Shown: positions 11,652 through 22,717 of the stretch, piece by piece
Position numbering within the stretch: position 1 is the stretch's first letter
How the letters are laid out: every line of letters begins with the position of its first letter
NCBI GenBank assembly: GCA_032358255.1
Contig: JAULBX010030817.1
Location: 114,617-178,616 of the forward strand
DNA: 64,000 nt
DNA from: Heterotrichella gracilis
Taxonomy: Eukaryota > Sar > Xanthophyceae > Tribonematales > Xanthonemataceae
Reading direction: 5' to 3'
Position numbers and translations under genes: made by a program
Notes under the pieces: model-generated
The model's input: the letters and a program-made list of their open reading frames with translations, nothing else
Database searches by the model: none
What the model was told of the DNA's origin: nothing

Positions 11652-14600
11652 ATGCACGCCCGGCCAGGCGTACAAGCAACCACAAGTTGCACAATGCTCA
11701 GCTGCTTCTCTGCTGAGCTCTGCCAGCCCACCAACTCTGGTGCAACAACAAGCACCTCCTCAACCGGCATGGCAGTGGACTGCGGGGGGCTACGAGCCCT
11801 ACAGCCGTGTGAGGGACAGCCACCGGTGGATATGGACTGCGTGGATAGGCTGAACGCGTTGAACGCCAATGGGGAGCGCGACGGCTACTCTGGATGCCCC
11901 CAGTTTGTAGATATCGAGCGCTGTCTGCACGTCAACACCTTCGTCAAGCAGCTGCAGACCAGCGACGTGCGGATAGACACCATCACGCAGCTCATGTGCA
12001 GCCTGTTCACTACCCCGGTGGGCATATGCAGCTTCGTGCACAACGACAGTGTGTATGTGAAGAGCGGGCATGGCATGTCCGAGCAGGTCAAGCTCACGCC
12101 CACAGACAGACGGTACGTATCTGGGGGAATACCAATGACGTGGGGCTTGACTTAATGGGGACAGATTGCTAGTGGCAGCGTTTCGATCTAGGTGCTGTCA
12201 ACAGCACTTCAGCTCCAGCCTGGAGTTTTGGCGGGTGGGGTGGTGCAATGCCAACAGTCGCCCCTGGTGCTTGCAGGTGGAGCTTCTGCTCGTGGGCGAT
12301 GATACCGCCCAAGCCCGAGGTGCTGGTGGTGCACGACACGCTGCTGGATGGCAGGTGAGCCCTAGGGTCCCTTGTACTAGGGTTGGTTTCAAAGTGCAGC
12401 CCATGCACAACATATCTCACTCTGTAGATATCTTGCCAGCCTGCAAGTCCTGGGTCAGCCTCAAACCAGGGGATGCAGACAGTCATGGCGTTGCATTAGA
12501 GCTTAACTGCATAGCCCCACCTTTGCATTGGCCATTGGCTGTTGTAGAGGCCCACCCACCACCGCCACAGCACCTTGGCAGCACGCCCTGCTCACAGCCA
12601 GTATGTATGCATGCGCCACCTGTCACCCGTCTCCCCCTTCCCCTCCTTCGACAGGTTCCGGGAGCACCCGCTGGTATCTGGCCTGCCCAACATCCGCTTC
12701 TACGCGGGTGCGCCCCTGGTCACATCAGCTGGATACCGACTGGGAGCACTGTAAGCGCACAAATCCTACACCCACCCTGGAACCCTGCAACCTCGGCCTC
12801 ACCAGCCCTGAGCCACAACCCTCATACCACAACTCGCATGCCCCGTGCATGTGTTGCCGTGAAATGCACCCCGCTGCCAACCTGCACCTGCACCATCCCA
12901 TACCCCATTCTTAACCTCCACGACCCACCCGCTGCCCCCCCTCTTTCCATAGGTGTGTGGTTGACTTCCAGCCGCGGCACTGGGACGCCGAGTGCTGCAA
13001 CCTGCTGGTCAACTTTGCTGACCTGGCGGTGAGGGAGATAGAGCGGGGGCTGGCCAGCCAGGTTCTCAACAACCACCTGCAGGTCAGTGGGCAGTGGCAG
13101 GGAACCTTGACCGCACAGCCCGCAGTGGGCGGCTGCGCTGCAGCACCTTGCACCCGGTACTGCCCCGCATGCTGAGTGCTGCACTGTACCCTAGTGCCAC
13201 AGCAGCAAGCCACGTGCACTGGACACATGGCGTAGCCCCACACAACCCTCTGCCACTCTGCAGGCTGCCTCTGGTGTCCTGCGCGAGCTGTGGGACCGCT
13301 CGCCTGGCGCGCTCATGCTGTGCGACGTGGCCAAGAACGGGTGGCCGCTGCTGTACGTCACGGAGGGGTGGGCGCACGCAACAGGTGGGGTGCGGAGGGG
13401 TGGGGGGGGGACGCAAGGGGTTAGGGTACAGGGTTGTAAATATTGAAAGCTGGGCGCACTCAAGTATAAAGGGGATGGTGGCAGAGCTGACGGTGGGTTG
13501 GACTCTCTACATACATGACCACTGCCTGGCATGCAGGCATTACTAGCCGTGAGCACACTGCATACTGCTGGTGTACCATGCATCGCTAGCGGGGGTGTGG
13601 GGTCCCCTGGGTCATGGCCAGCGTGCTTAAGTAGGTGGAGTCACGTCGTGTGCCCTTGGCCCTGCAGGTTTGCCCGATGTTGAGAGCGGCACGCCCTTCT
13701 GGGACCTGTTTGACCCCCACCCGTCAACGCTGCTCACAAAGGTGGGGCAACACGCCATGCACCATCATAGCTTCAACTGTGCGCAACATAGGAATACCAC
13801 ACGATACCATCACCTTGCACATTTGGCAAGTACGACTTCAACAGGCCGCATATATCCACCACCACACCGCCTGCACGCGTGTTGCACCTCCCACTGAGCG
13901 CGCTCAGGGGGCGCATGCCACTGCGTGCATGCCCTATCCTGCATGGCGCGAGTACCCACCCTGCCCTGATATCCCCCCCAGGACCAGATGATGGCTTGCA
14001 CCCTAGTGCTTGCGGGTCAGCGCGCTGGCTTCACGCTGTCCATGGTCATCAGCGACAGGTGGCAGGGCGCTAGCGGGGCGCAGCCAGGGGCCCAGGTCAC
14101 AATGGAGTTCAGGTGGGGCCACAGGGGAAGGGGGGTCAGCGGTTGCGGGGTGCATGGTGGCTGCTGCATGGCCCTGCCTGTGTGGGTGTGCGCGAGGGTA
14201 CGCGTGTTATGTGGGTGAATCTAGGGAGGGGCCCAGGGCCACTGCTGGCTGGTGGAGGTGGCAGTCGCCTGTCCCTGCGCCCCACTAACTGACCCCACCT
14301 GGGGTGGGGAGGACCTTGTGCGCCCAGCAATCGCACTGCCCTACATATATGGCAACCCCATGGCACACCAGCCCATCCCGCTGAGCTGCCCCTCCCCCCT
14401 CCCCTCTTACTCCCCTCCCATCCCCCTCCCCTTCCAGAGCTGCCTCTGTGGACACCTTTGACGACCAGGTGCAGCAGGTGCACATACACTCATGCTCCAC
14501 GCGCCAGGCAAGCTACGGAGTGGACACCCTTTACTTTGCGCGCATTGCCACCATCCACCCTGACGCCATCGCCTGCCCTGCCATCACCAGCAGCGAGGCC

Positions 14601-16529
14601 ACCTCCCCGTTGGAGGGCATGGCCTCCGCCCCCTTTGAGGGCATCCGCTTGAGCAGGATGATTGGCGCGGGGGGGCAGGCGCGCGTGTTCCTGGGCCTTG
14701 CGGGGGAGGGGCAAACGCTGGCCGTCAAGGTGGGTAGGAGGGCAAGGGCGGGCACTGGCTGCCAGATACAAGCATTGGTGGCATGCAAGTGGCCTTGAGC
14801 ACTTCCATCGTTGCATTTTGGCACGCTCCTGGGCGTACCATGTCGTTCCATGTCAATGGGAAAGAGTGGACATCCGCTGTTTTCGATCGGTGGCAAATGT
14901 GCACAAAATTGCGTCCCATTACAGACAAGAAAAGAGTGCATGCTACCCAGTCAGATGTGGGTCCCACTTCACCCCCCCTCCACCCTGCCCAGGCCCTGAA
15001 GCACCCACTGCCCACCCACTGCGAGGCCGGCCTAACAGGGGCAGCAGCGCTGGACGCCATCATTGGCCAAGGGGAGGGGCTGAGCCCCCACGTGGCGCGC
15101 GTGTACCGGCACATGGCATCGGGGCCATCGGGCGGGTCTCGGGATGTGCATGGCCGCTCCATGAGCCGCTGCGGCAGCTTTGGCGCCGCGTGTGTGTGGG
15201 TGGCGCTCGAGTACTGCAACGCAGGGTGTCTGCTTGACCTGATTGACAAGGGCCACTACACCACCCACATGTCCCGATTCACAGGGGGGCCACACACAGG
15301 TGCGAGGAGGCAGCGTGAGGGAGGGGTAGTGCAGGTGGTGCCATGGGTTGTGTCCATGTGACAGGTTTGTATTCAGGGGTATTGCTTGTTTATGGTACAT
15401 CACATTCCACGCCTGTGCAACATTGGTACTGGACGCGCAGAGAATATAGCCTGCTAGGCGGTGCTCGGAGGTCATAAACGAATCAAAAGATATATATAAA
15501 ATGCCTGCAGCAGTTCTTGGGAATTGAGGTTCCTTACCCATGTTTTCCCCCTTGTGCAGCCCGCATCGTGCGCACCATGTGCCAGGTGGCGCAGGGCATG
15601 GAGGCGCTGCACCAGGCGCACATCCTGCACGGCAACCTCACACCCAAGAACGTGATGATGTGTGAGACGGGGGATGAGCTGCATCCCTACCTGCCAAAGG
15701 TAACACATCTGGCTGCCACCTACTGCCTTCCATGCAATGTGCATCTGCTTGCCTTGCTGCTTGTGTAGTTGTAGCGTCCTGTGAGCGCACACAAAAGTAG
15801 ACACTCATGCAATATCCAAGCGATACTGTCAGGCAGTGCACCACATCCAGCCCCCTCACACCCTTGGCCCCCTCACCCCCCTCTCCTCCCCTCAGGTGAG
15901 CGACTACGCTCTCTCCCCCTGTGGTCCGGAATCCGGCAGCGCCCCCTACCTTGCTCCCGAGGTGCTGCGGGGCGGCGCCTGCAGCTGGTCGGCGGACGTG
16001 TACTCCTTTGGCGTGATGATGTGGGAGACGTACACCGCCACGCGGCCCTGGCAGGGCTGCAGCGAGGCCTCCGTCGCAGCCCTGAAGGCCATGGGGGGCG
16101 AGCAGGCGCTGCTGCACTTCCCAGTCAACACGCCGCCTGGGATGAAGGTGGGCGCGGGTGGTAGTGCGGGAGAGGGCCTGTGCGGGATGCTTGGCCATTG
16201 CCGCCACCCATGTGGGGGCTGCAAACCGAATTGTGCGGGTGTAATATCGACCAGTGGCTGCTATTGAAGTTTGCAAATAAAACCAATTCAAAGTACTAAA
16301 GTGAAGTAGATGCATTGCCTTTGTGGCGTTACCTGGATTATTAACCAGTGCAGACGCACCACACTTTTGGGCCCTATCCTGCCTATCTGCAGCATCCGCT
16401 CCCCTTGTCCTGACCCTGTGTGCCCCCCTTGTGCAGCGCCTGGCGCAGTCTTGCATGGCCGACGTACCCGAGCATCGGCCCAGCTTTAGCCAAATAGTGA
16501 AGCAGCTCCGGCCGCTGTGCAACAGCTGA
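11652..16529 (+). CDS. GAF-PAS sensor protein with C-terminal kinase-like domain (probable pseudokinase)
   Basis: Twelve exons (11652-12112, 12277-12354, 12655-12750, 12953-13082, 13264-13384, 13668-13741, 13982-14112, 14438-14729, 14993-15299, 15560-15699, 15896-16147, 16437-16529) join in frame to 724 residues. The first in-frame ATG is 11652; 11694 is the next candidate. A GAF domain (about 60-250) has the usual blocks RFREHPLVSGLPNIRFYAGAPL and YRLGALCVVD. A PAS-like domain follows (about 255-400; LWDRSPGALMLCDV, FWDLFDP). A kinase fold covers about 430-724: Gly loop IGAGGQARVFLG, TLAVK461, then HGNLTPKN where HRDLKPEN is usual, SDYAL for DFG, LAPEVL and a C-lobe end EHRPSFSQIVKQL. The catalytic Asp is Asn589 and the following Lys is Thr, while the VAIK Lys and the DFG Asp are kept. 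This suggests a nucleotide-binding but weak or inactive kinase. The signal sensed is unknown. Confidence 0.88.
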
Positions 16530-17266
16530 GTGGAGAGGCGCCTGGGGCTGGGGCTGGGGCTGGGCAAGGAAAGTGGGCATAGGGAGCAGCTCCTACTGGG
16601 AAGGGCTGGTGGTGTACAAGTGGGCAGATAACGTGTGGGGCGAGTGCATTTGAAGTTTAGGTGTGGTACTGTAGCCGTATAAGGTGTCGCCGCTGTGTCA
16701 GTGCGCACCACTTTTTCATGATGGTTTTGCGTTTCCTGACTGCCTGTTGTTGGGTCCTGTGGTTGCGTGCGGGGGGGCCTGCGTGCTGCCCGTGGGGTCT
16801 GGCACTGTGCGTGGGGGCTAGAGTGTGTTTTGCTTGATATGGATGAATATTTTTTTTGAGTATGAATATCAATTGTTGTTTGATTGGTGCTGCTTTTGCA
16901 AGCCTAAAGTGGAACAGCTATTTTGTCCCATGAGAGTCGGCACGCCTTGTAGGGGTTGCCACACTGTGAGTTACTTTTGAGCAATGCAGCAACCGCAAGT
17001 CAAACTTTTTCTTTGCAATTGTCTGCTACTTAATAGAAAGGTGGTATTACCCCGTGGTTGTGTATAACATTTCCTTGTGTTTTTTTCAACTCTGGTCAGG
17101 GGTTTCTACTTTTGCTGATTATTGCCAAAAATAAAGAGTACATTGCACATCCTCGGAAGGTCCGGCAGACAGATGGGTTGGCCTTTCTTACGCAAACTTA
17201 GCTACGTTTCAGTTGACACCTCGGGGGCAGACTCTGAGGTGCTATTATGTCGTATTCAGTGCCAGG

Positions 17267-17296
17267 ACTGCTGGCTGGTTTCAGCCAGCCAGCAGT
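17267..17296. repeat. perfect 12-bp inverted repeat (hairpin)
   Basis: Arms ACTGCTGGCTGG (17267-17278) and CCAGCCAGCAGT (17285-17296) enclose a six-base loop. Confidence 0.85.
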
Positions 17297-17418
17297 GGCA
17301 AGTCTGGGATCTTAGTCAGGGGAGGCTAGCACTGCTGCATGCTGTAATGCTTGTGATCTTTAACTGAGTGCATGGCTAACCCTGGCCTTTGCCACTGCGG
17401 CGACATGCTTCAAGTGGG

Positions 17419-17458
17419 CACAGTGGCAACGCCAAGCACTACTTGGGCAGTGCCACAG
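17419..17458. repeat. long imperfect hairpin
   Basis: The near-complementary outer arms CACAGTGGCA and TGCCACAGTG (one mismatch) enclose a second stem GCCAAG/CTTGG, giving an extended stem-loop of about 40 bases. Confidence 0.55.
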
Positions 17459-18240
17459 TGACTGCGTGACCCCCTCGCAAGGTTGGCGGGGTGTCAAAGT
17501 TGTCACAACCTTCTAATGGTCCTCAGCAGTGTTGAGACTTGCCTTGACCTTCCAAGCCACGCGCTGGTGCCATGGTTTCAAACAGTTGGTGAGAGCAGCC
17601 AGTCAACCTCCTCCAGGCCACGGCCCTATGGGAAAAGGTTGATCTTTTCAGGTTGCCAATACGTTTTCACCACAAGTACCGTACTCCCCTTGTCACGTTT
17701 TCGAAGGCAGGCATTAAACAGGCATGCCACAAAAGTTTGGTGTGTAATCAAGTAATGGCTACAGCGCCAACTCTCTTCCAGCGTAACCTGTTGTTGCTGA
17801 GTTTTGAAGCTGTAAACCTGCGCCCACTTCATCCAGGCGGTTTGTGTACCAGGAACGCTCGTCGTCAACCACTGGGACCAGACACTGGGGTTGAAAAGGT
17901 GCACCAGTAACACGTTGGTTTTCGCTTGTTGGCACCTGTGTGGACGCCCTCTACCATTCGTTGACTCGTTGTGTTGCTGGACGGTTGGTTTTCCACGGTC
18001 GGTGCGCCTAGGAATTTGGTGGGCACTTTCGTTTCCATACTCATATAACTTGTGTCTCTTATGCAGTTTGGGCTGGAGAGTGGCTGTCACACTAGCGTGG
18101 ACGTGTAGAGTTCCCCATGCCTGACAACAGTCCGGTGCATCTGTTGCCCACCATGTTGCGGTGGCCCGGCACAGATCTGGGCATCAAGGAATGCACCCAA
18201 TGAGAGGGGGGTACTGAGGTTGCCCAAGCTTGTAGCTACA

Positions 18241-21200
18241 ATGGTGACTGTACTGCAAGAGAGCCACAACACCAGGAACTCACGGAGCGTGCTTGATATT
18301 GCAATAGAGGAAGAAGACGAGGTAGTGGCAATCAAGAGGGTGCCAGACGCAGATGACAACGTAATACGAGAAGTACGCATCAGTTGTCCAGATGCCACAG
18401 GCCTGGGCTGCGATCTCACGCGGATACTCTTTGACTTTGGGCTGCGGATACTGGACGGTGAGTCTGAGGCATTTCCCCTGCTCATACTGTTTTGCAGATA
18501 CTGCACCAACTCCCGCATACTCCACCCCAACCCACCACCACTGCGTCTTGTTTCTGGCGCCAAACCCCTTCCCTACCTCCTACAGGTGATATGTCCACCG
18601 ATGGCAAGTGGTGCTTCCTCATCTTCAAAGTGCTGCTTGCCTCGGGGGTGCCTGCCCGCTGGAAGCTCCTCAAGGCGCGGCTGGAGGCGATATGCCCGCA
18701 GCATGCAACAAACACTGCACCCATATGGAAGCAGCGGTCAAACGTAGCTTGGCAACAGCCCTTCCTGCTGCAATGCACGAGCTATGACCGAGTGGGCGTG
18801 CTCCATGGTACGTGGACTGGGTGATAGTGTACCACTGCACTGGCAGAATAATCCCATTGCATTTCATGTGAGGCTGCAGATACAGATCAGCCAACAGTGC
18901 AATAGCCAGCCTTCTGGGGGTGCACCTGCGCCAATTTTGAGCTCATGTCATGCCCCACCAACCCCAACTCCCCGTTTCTGGCAGACCTAGTGCACACGCT
19001 GTGGGAGGCTGACGTGGCTGTGTTCAAGGCGCACATCACCACCAGCCCCTCGCTGGAGGTCCTCGATATGTTCTGGTTTTACGATAACCGCAATGAGCTC
19101 CCAGAGCACCACAGGTGGGGGTGGGGGAGCACTTCGCTTGGACATGGGGGTGGTTGGCAGGCATTGCCAGTGCGCGGCGGGGTTGTGGCATGGAATTAGG
19201 TGGGAGCGGTCATTTGGTGCATTTGCAAGGTTCTAATCTACCCGCCATTCATGCACATGGCCTGGTCCATGCAGCTCCATGCAGGTGGCCCGCTAATGCG
19301 CATTGCACACCGGCATGCATCCTTTGCCTGCCAGGTCGGTGCCTTCTTTGTCACCCTGCTCGTCCCACCTTGTGCAGGGTCCTTGAGATCTGCGACCGGG
19401 TGAAGGAGGCGCTGCGTCAGCCGGATGCCTACGTGACCATAGAGAAGGCGGCCCTGGAGACGTGCGAGGAGGACAGCGCCACAAACACCATCATCAGGCG
19501 GTGCGCGTGCAAGGACGCCATGCCGGTGTCGCCACTGCACAGGATTGTCAAGACGCGCACTTTTGGCGGGGGGGATGGGGCCGGGAGTGACTCGGGCGAG
19601 GGCAGCGATGAATCCAGCGACATGTTCAGCACAGAGAAGGATGAATATGGCCAAAATGAGCCGGTCAAGGTGCGTGGTGCACAATGGAGGGAAACGGGAG
19701 ATAGTTGCATCAGTGCAGCTAGCTCTCATACCATTGGAGGATACAGGTACGGGTACCTGTGCGCCACTGGAGGGAGGCATCCACCCCTACTGGAGCATGC
19801 TTGGAGCATTTCACCCGTGGCCCCTGGCATACCAATCATGTAGCATGCCCTGTGCATCACCCGCAATCCGCTGCAGACAGTCGTATATTCCCTATATGCT
19901 CCTGCATGAGGAGTGCATGAGTGTGCTCCGCCCCCTGTTCACATGCCTGCTCCCCGCTGATCCACCCTGTGCCGCACCCTGCAGATCAGCCTGGACAACA
20001 GCACCTCCCCTGCCTATACAGTAGTGAACGTGCAGTGCCGCGACCGCAAGGGGCTCGTCTACGATATGATGCGCACCCTCAAGGACATCCAGGTGGGGGA
20101 CGGGAAGGGGGGCACATGCACCATGCAAATGCCCTGCTTCAAAGCGTGTTGCTATTCTTTTGGCGGCATGAAGTCTCGGTTACATGTGCTAGTCTGCATG
20201 TGCATCACCATTACACACATCTCTTTTGGCTGGTATGAAAATATTCCCTTGCTGCAGCTCATTGTGCAACACCCCTCCTGCAGGTGCGGGTGGCGTACGG
20301 CAAGATCACTGTTGTGAAGGGAGACGTGTGCGAGGTGGACCTCTTTGTGCAGGAGGTGGAAGGAGGCAGGCTGCTGGACAGGTGAGGGGCTGGGAGGCTA
20401 GGTTGTGGGGGGAGTTGCAGGAAAAGTTGCAGCGACAATGGAATGCTGTGTGGGTGATGGGTTGCTGATGAGTGAGCGATGCCCTGCATTACAGTGATCT
20501 GCATGGGGCGCGTATGGTAGTCTGTTGTCTACCACTTATTGCCATAAAATCTGTCCAAATCTGGCCGGCCCACCACCACCACCCCCTTGCAGCGTTGCGC
20601 AGCAGGAGCTGATTGAGCGGCTGCGCATGGCGGTGTCGCTGCCCATGCGCATCGCCATCAAGGACGTGTATGACTCAACATGTACAGAGCTCCTGGTCAC
20701 AAGCAATCTGGACAGCGGTGGCCGGGGCCGGCCGCGCGTGACGTTTGACGTGACTGCAGCGCTGCATGCCGCCGCCATCTGCGTGTTCATGGCCGACATC
20801 TACATCGAGGTGCCGGACAGCTGCAGTGAGCGGCGGCCGCAGGAGCTGCACCGCTTCCTGGTGCACTTTGGGGATGGCCGGCCGCTGGAGACTGATGCAG
20901 AGAAGAGGTGCGGTGGGGGGGAGTAGTTTGGTGTATGATATATTGGAATTGGTTGGTATCATCGGGCAGAGAAGGAAGTAGGGGCTGGACTACTTCAGTT
21001 GGGTTTAATGCATGCAACCTGGGTGACAGCTTAATCCACCTGTATATCAACCAGATTACCAGGTTTAGGTTGGTATTATCACGCAAAGCATATAGCAATT
21101 AGGCATATTTGGAGTGCATGTGTTTTGTCAGTTGACTGATGCTGCCCCTTCTTCCTGCTGCAGGGCACTGTATGAGCTGATCCGCACTGCGTTGACAGGC

Positions 21201-21251
21201 ACCACCCGCGATTTCCCAACGCTCCTCTCGATGCAACAAGTTGCCCTGTGA
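18241..21251 (+). CDS. ACT-domain repeat protein, plant ACR9/ACR10-like
   Basis: Eight exons (18241-18457, 18586-18807, 18985-19114, 19378-19669, 19985-20092, 20284-20381, 20593-20907, 21164-21251) join in frame to 489 residues. Repeated ACT-type modules are visible: VREVRISCPDATGLGCDLTRIL is near the N-terminus (read VIREVRISCPD), followed by STDGKWCFLIFKV, CTSYDRVGVLHDLVHTL, CRDRKGLVYDMMRTLKD and RVTFDVTAALHAAAICVFMAD. The order and wording match plant ACR9/ACR10, which lack the catalytic domain of bacterial GlnD and are thought to bind amino acids or act in nitrogen or glutamine signalling. ATG 18241 is the first in-frame Met; an acidic, Ser/Gly-rich linker (about 325-350) separates the second and third ACT modules. 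The ligand cannot be read from sequence. Confidence 0.9.
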
Positions 21252-21550
21252 TGCAATGGCAAGCAAATACCGTTAATGGCAGGGCATGCCTATTCATCAA
21301 CTGACAGGGTAAAATGAGCACGTTCCCAGGAGACCATCAGCGATACAACGTTTTTTCCTTCTTTAGTTTTCTGCTTTCTCAATGTTTTTTTCGCTAGTGC
21401 TTAATTCACGCTTGTGTTAACAGATGAGAAAGTAGACAATCATTGTTGCACAAGGCCTGATAGGAAAGGCTTTACTGACAGCAACCCACGGACAGCAACG
21501 GTTGCCACTGACATTGAATTTGTGTTCAGAGTGCAGGTTGGTTAGGTCAA

Positions 21551-21610
21551 GAGTAGATCAGTAGCACATGTTCATGGGTTTGGGATTCAAGCCCAGGGGC
21601 CTTGAATTGG
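21551..21610 (+). repeat. tRNA-derived SINE-like relic
   Basis: An A-box-like motif TAGATCAGTAG (21554-21564) is followed about 19 bases later by a T-arm: five-base stems TTGGG and CCCAG (one G-T pair) around a seven-base loop ATTCAAG (21580-21596). No matching acceptor stem is found, so it is not a functional tRNA. Confidence 0.35.
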
Positions 21611-22573
21611 TGCCGAAGGGGCATGTTGTCCTGCTTACCGAGCTTTGCAAGAAAGGCTGTGCGGCAGCTTGCAGGAGTGGTTTTGCATCCTTTTTTTCTC
21701 GTGGTGTGTCGTGCTACCGCTGCTGCTGCTGTACTCAGCAGCTGCACGATTGGCAGGATTATCCGGTGTATGATTTTGGATCAGTATCTTGGGCGTCAGT
21801 CCTAGAGTGGCCTTGCAAAGCACTTAAATAGCCTCGACTTCCGGGGCGTTTGAATTTGGATCTGGTTGGATCTGTGCATGCTGTATAATAATGAACCAGT
21901 TACAATTGCAACAACGCATGTTGTGTGCAGAATGATTCGTTGCATGCAGCACACTGGGGCATCACTGAGTGTCTTAGGTTCTTGTTTGCAACGTGGCAGG
22001 GACAAGCGGTTGGCAATTGCTGGCAGATTATTGATTTTCGTGGCAGTTATTGGCCGGATATTCATGCCATGCGCGGTCGGCGTCATGAGACCCTGTCCAG
22101 ATGCCCTCAGGCTGACCCACTGCTATCAAGCCCAGCACTGTTAATGAAGTGTGTCACTTGCAATCTGAATTCTATCCTAGTGTGACCGTGTTTTAGGGGC
22201 CTGCGCCTCAGGCTGAGGAATATTCTAAAAACAATATATTCAATCCTGTTCAAACCCTAGGGGGTATTCAGTGCGAAACATATAGAACCATGGTGACAAC
22301 CCTGCACGCTGCCACTGGCTTAGTGCACGCTTTTCTGTTTGATCAGAACCCATCAGTGTCCAAGTAGGTGGACGCTCAGTCTGCATGCCTTTTCTGGCCG
22401 TTGCGCGAAACACATGCATCTGTGTTATAAAACTGACGCCCTGATATTTGGGGTTCAAGGACAACTGCAAGCGGTGAAATATCGTGTTCGTCGATAGCCT
22501 GGTGATTATGCGGCAGTAGGGTCCCTCCTTTTGCACCTCTCGGTCTCGGTGAGGGACCTGGTCGTGAGGGCAC

Positions 22574-22678
22574 TTGGGTGCTGAGTGGGTTCGACACACA
22601 TGGCCCAGAGATCGTGGCAGGGGCAGCCACTTCCCACAAACTGGAGGTCGCTGCCCTAACTACTGCACTGCCATTTGG
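22574..22678 (-). repeat. possible tRNA-derived SINE relic
   Basis: On the minus strand an A-box-like GTAGTTAGGGCAG is followed about 60 bases later by a degenerate B-box, GTGTCGAACCCAC. The spacing and degeneration argue against a working tRNA. Confidence 0.25.
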
Positions 22679-22717
22679 TGGACTCCCAATGGGTCGTGTA
22701 TACGTCGTGTTGATGAC

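Larger units (their letters stand above)
16530..18240. other. intergenic region upstream of ACT-repeat gene
   Basis: It holds a GGGGCT triplet repeat (about 16543-16562) after the kinase-like gene, T-rich sequence, and two hairpin-forming stretches at 17267-17296 and 17419-17458. The segment 17900-18240 is probably the 5' leader of the following gene. No additional coding exon was recognised. Confidence 0.5.
21252..22717. other. intergenic region with tRNA-like relics
   Basis: No gene is recognised between the ACT gene and the GT49 gene. Two short segments resemble decayed tRNA-derived elements (21551-21610 plus strand; about 22574-22678 minus strand). The 3' end should hold the promoter of the GT49 gene. 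Confidence 0.5.

Noticed and set aside
15638-16711. 357-codon minus-strand frame over the kinase-like exons
   Set aside because: It spans sense exons and introns, has no recognisable domain, and the sense exons carry clear kinase motifs.
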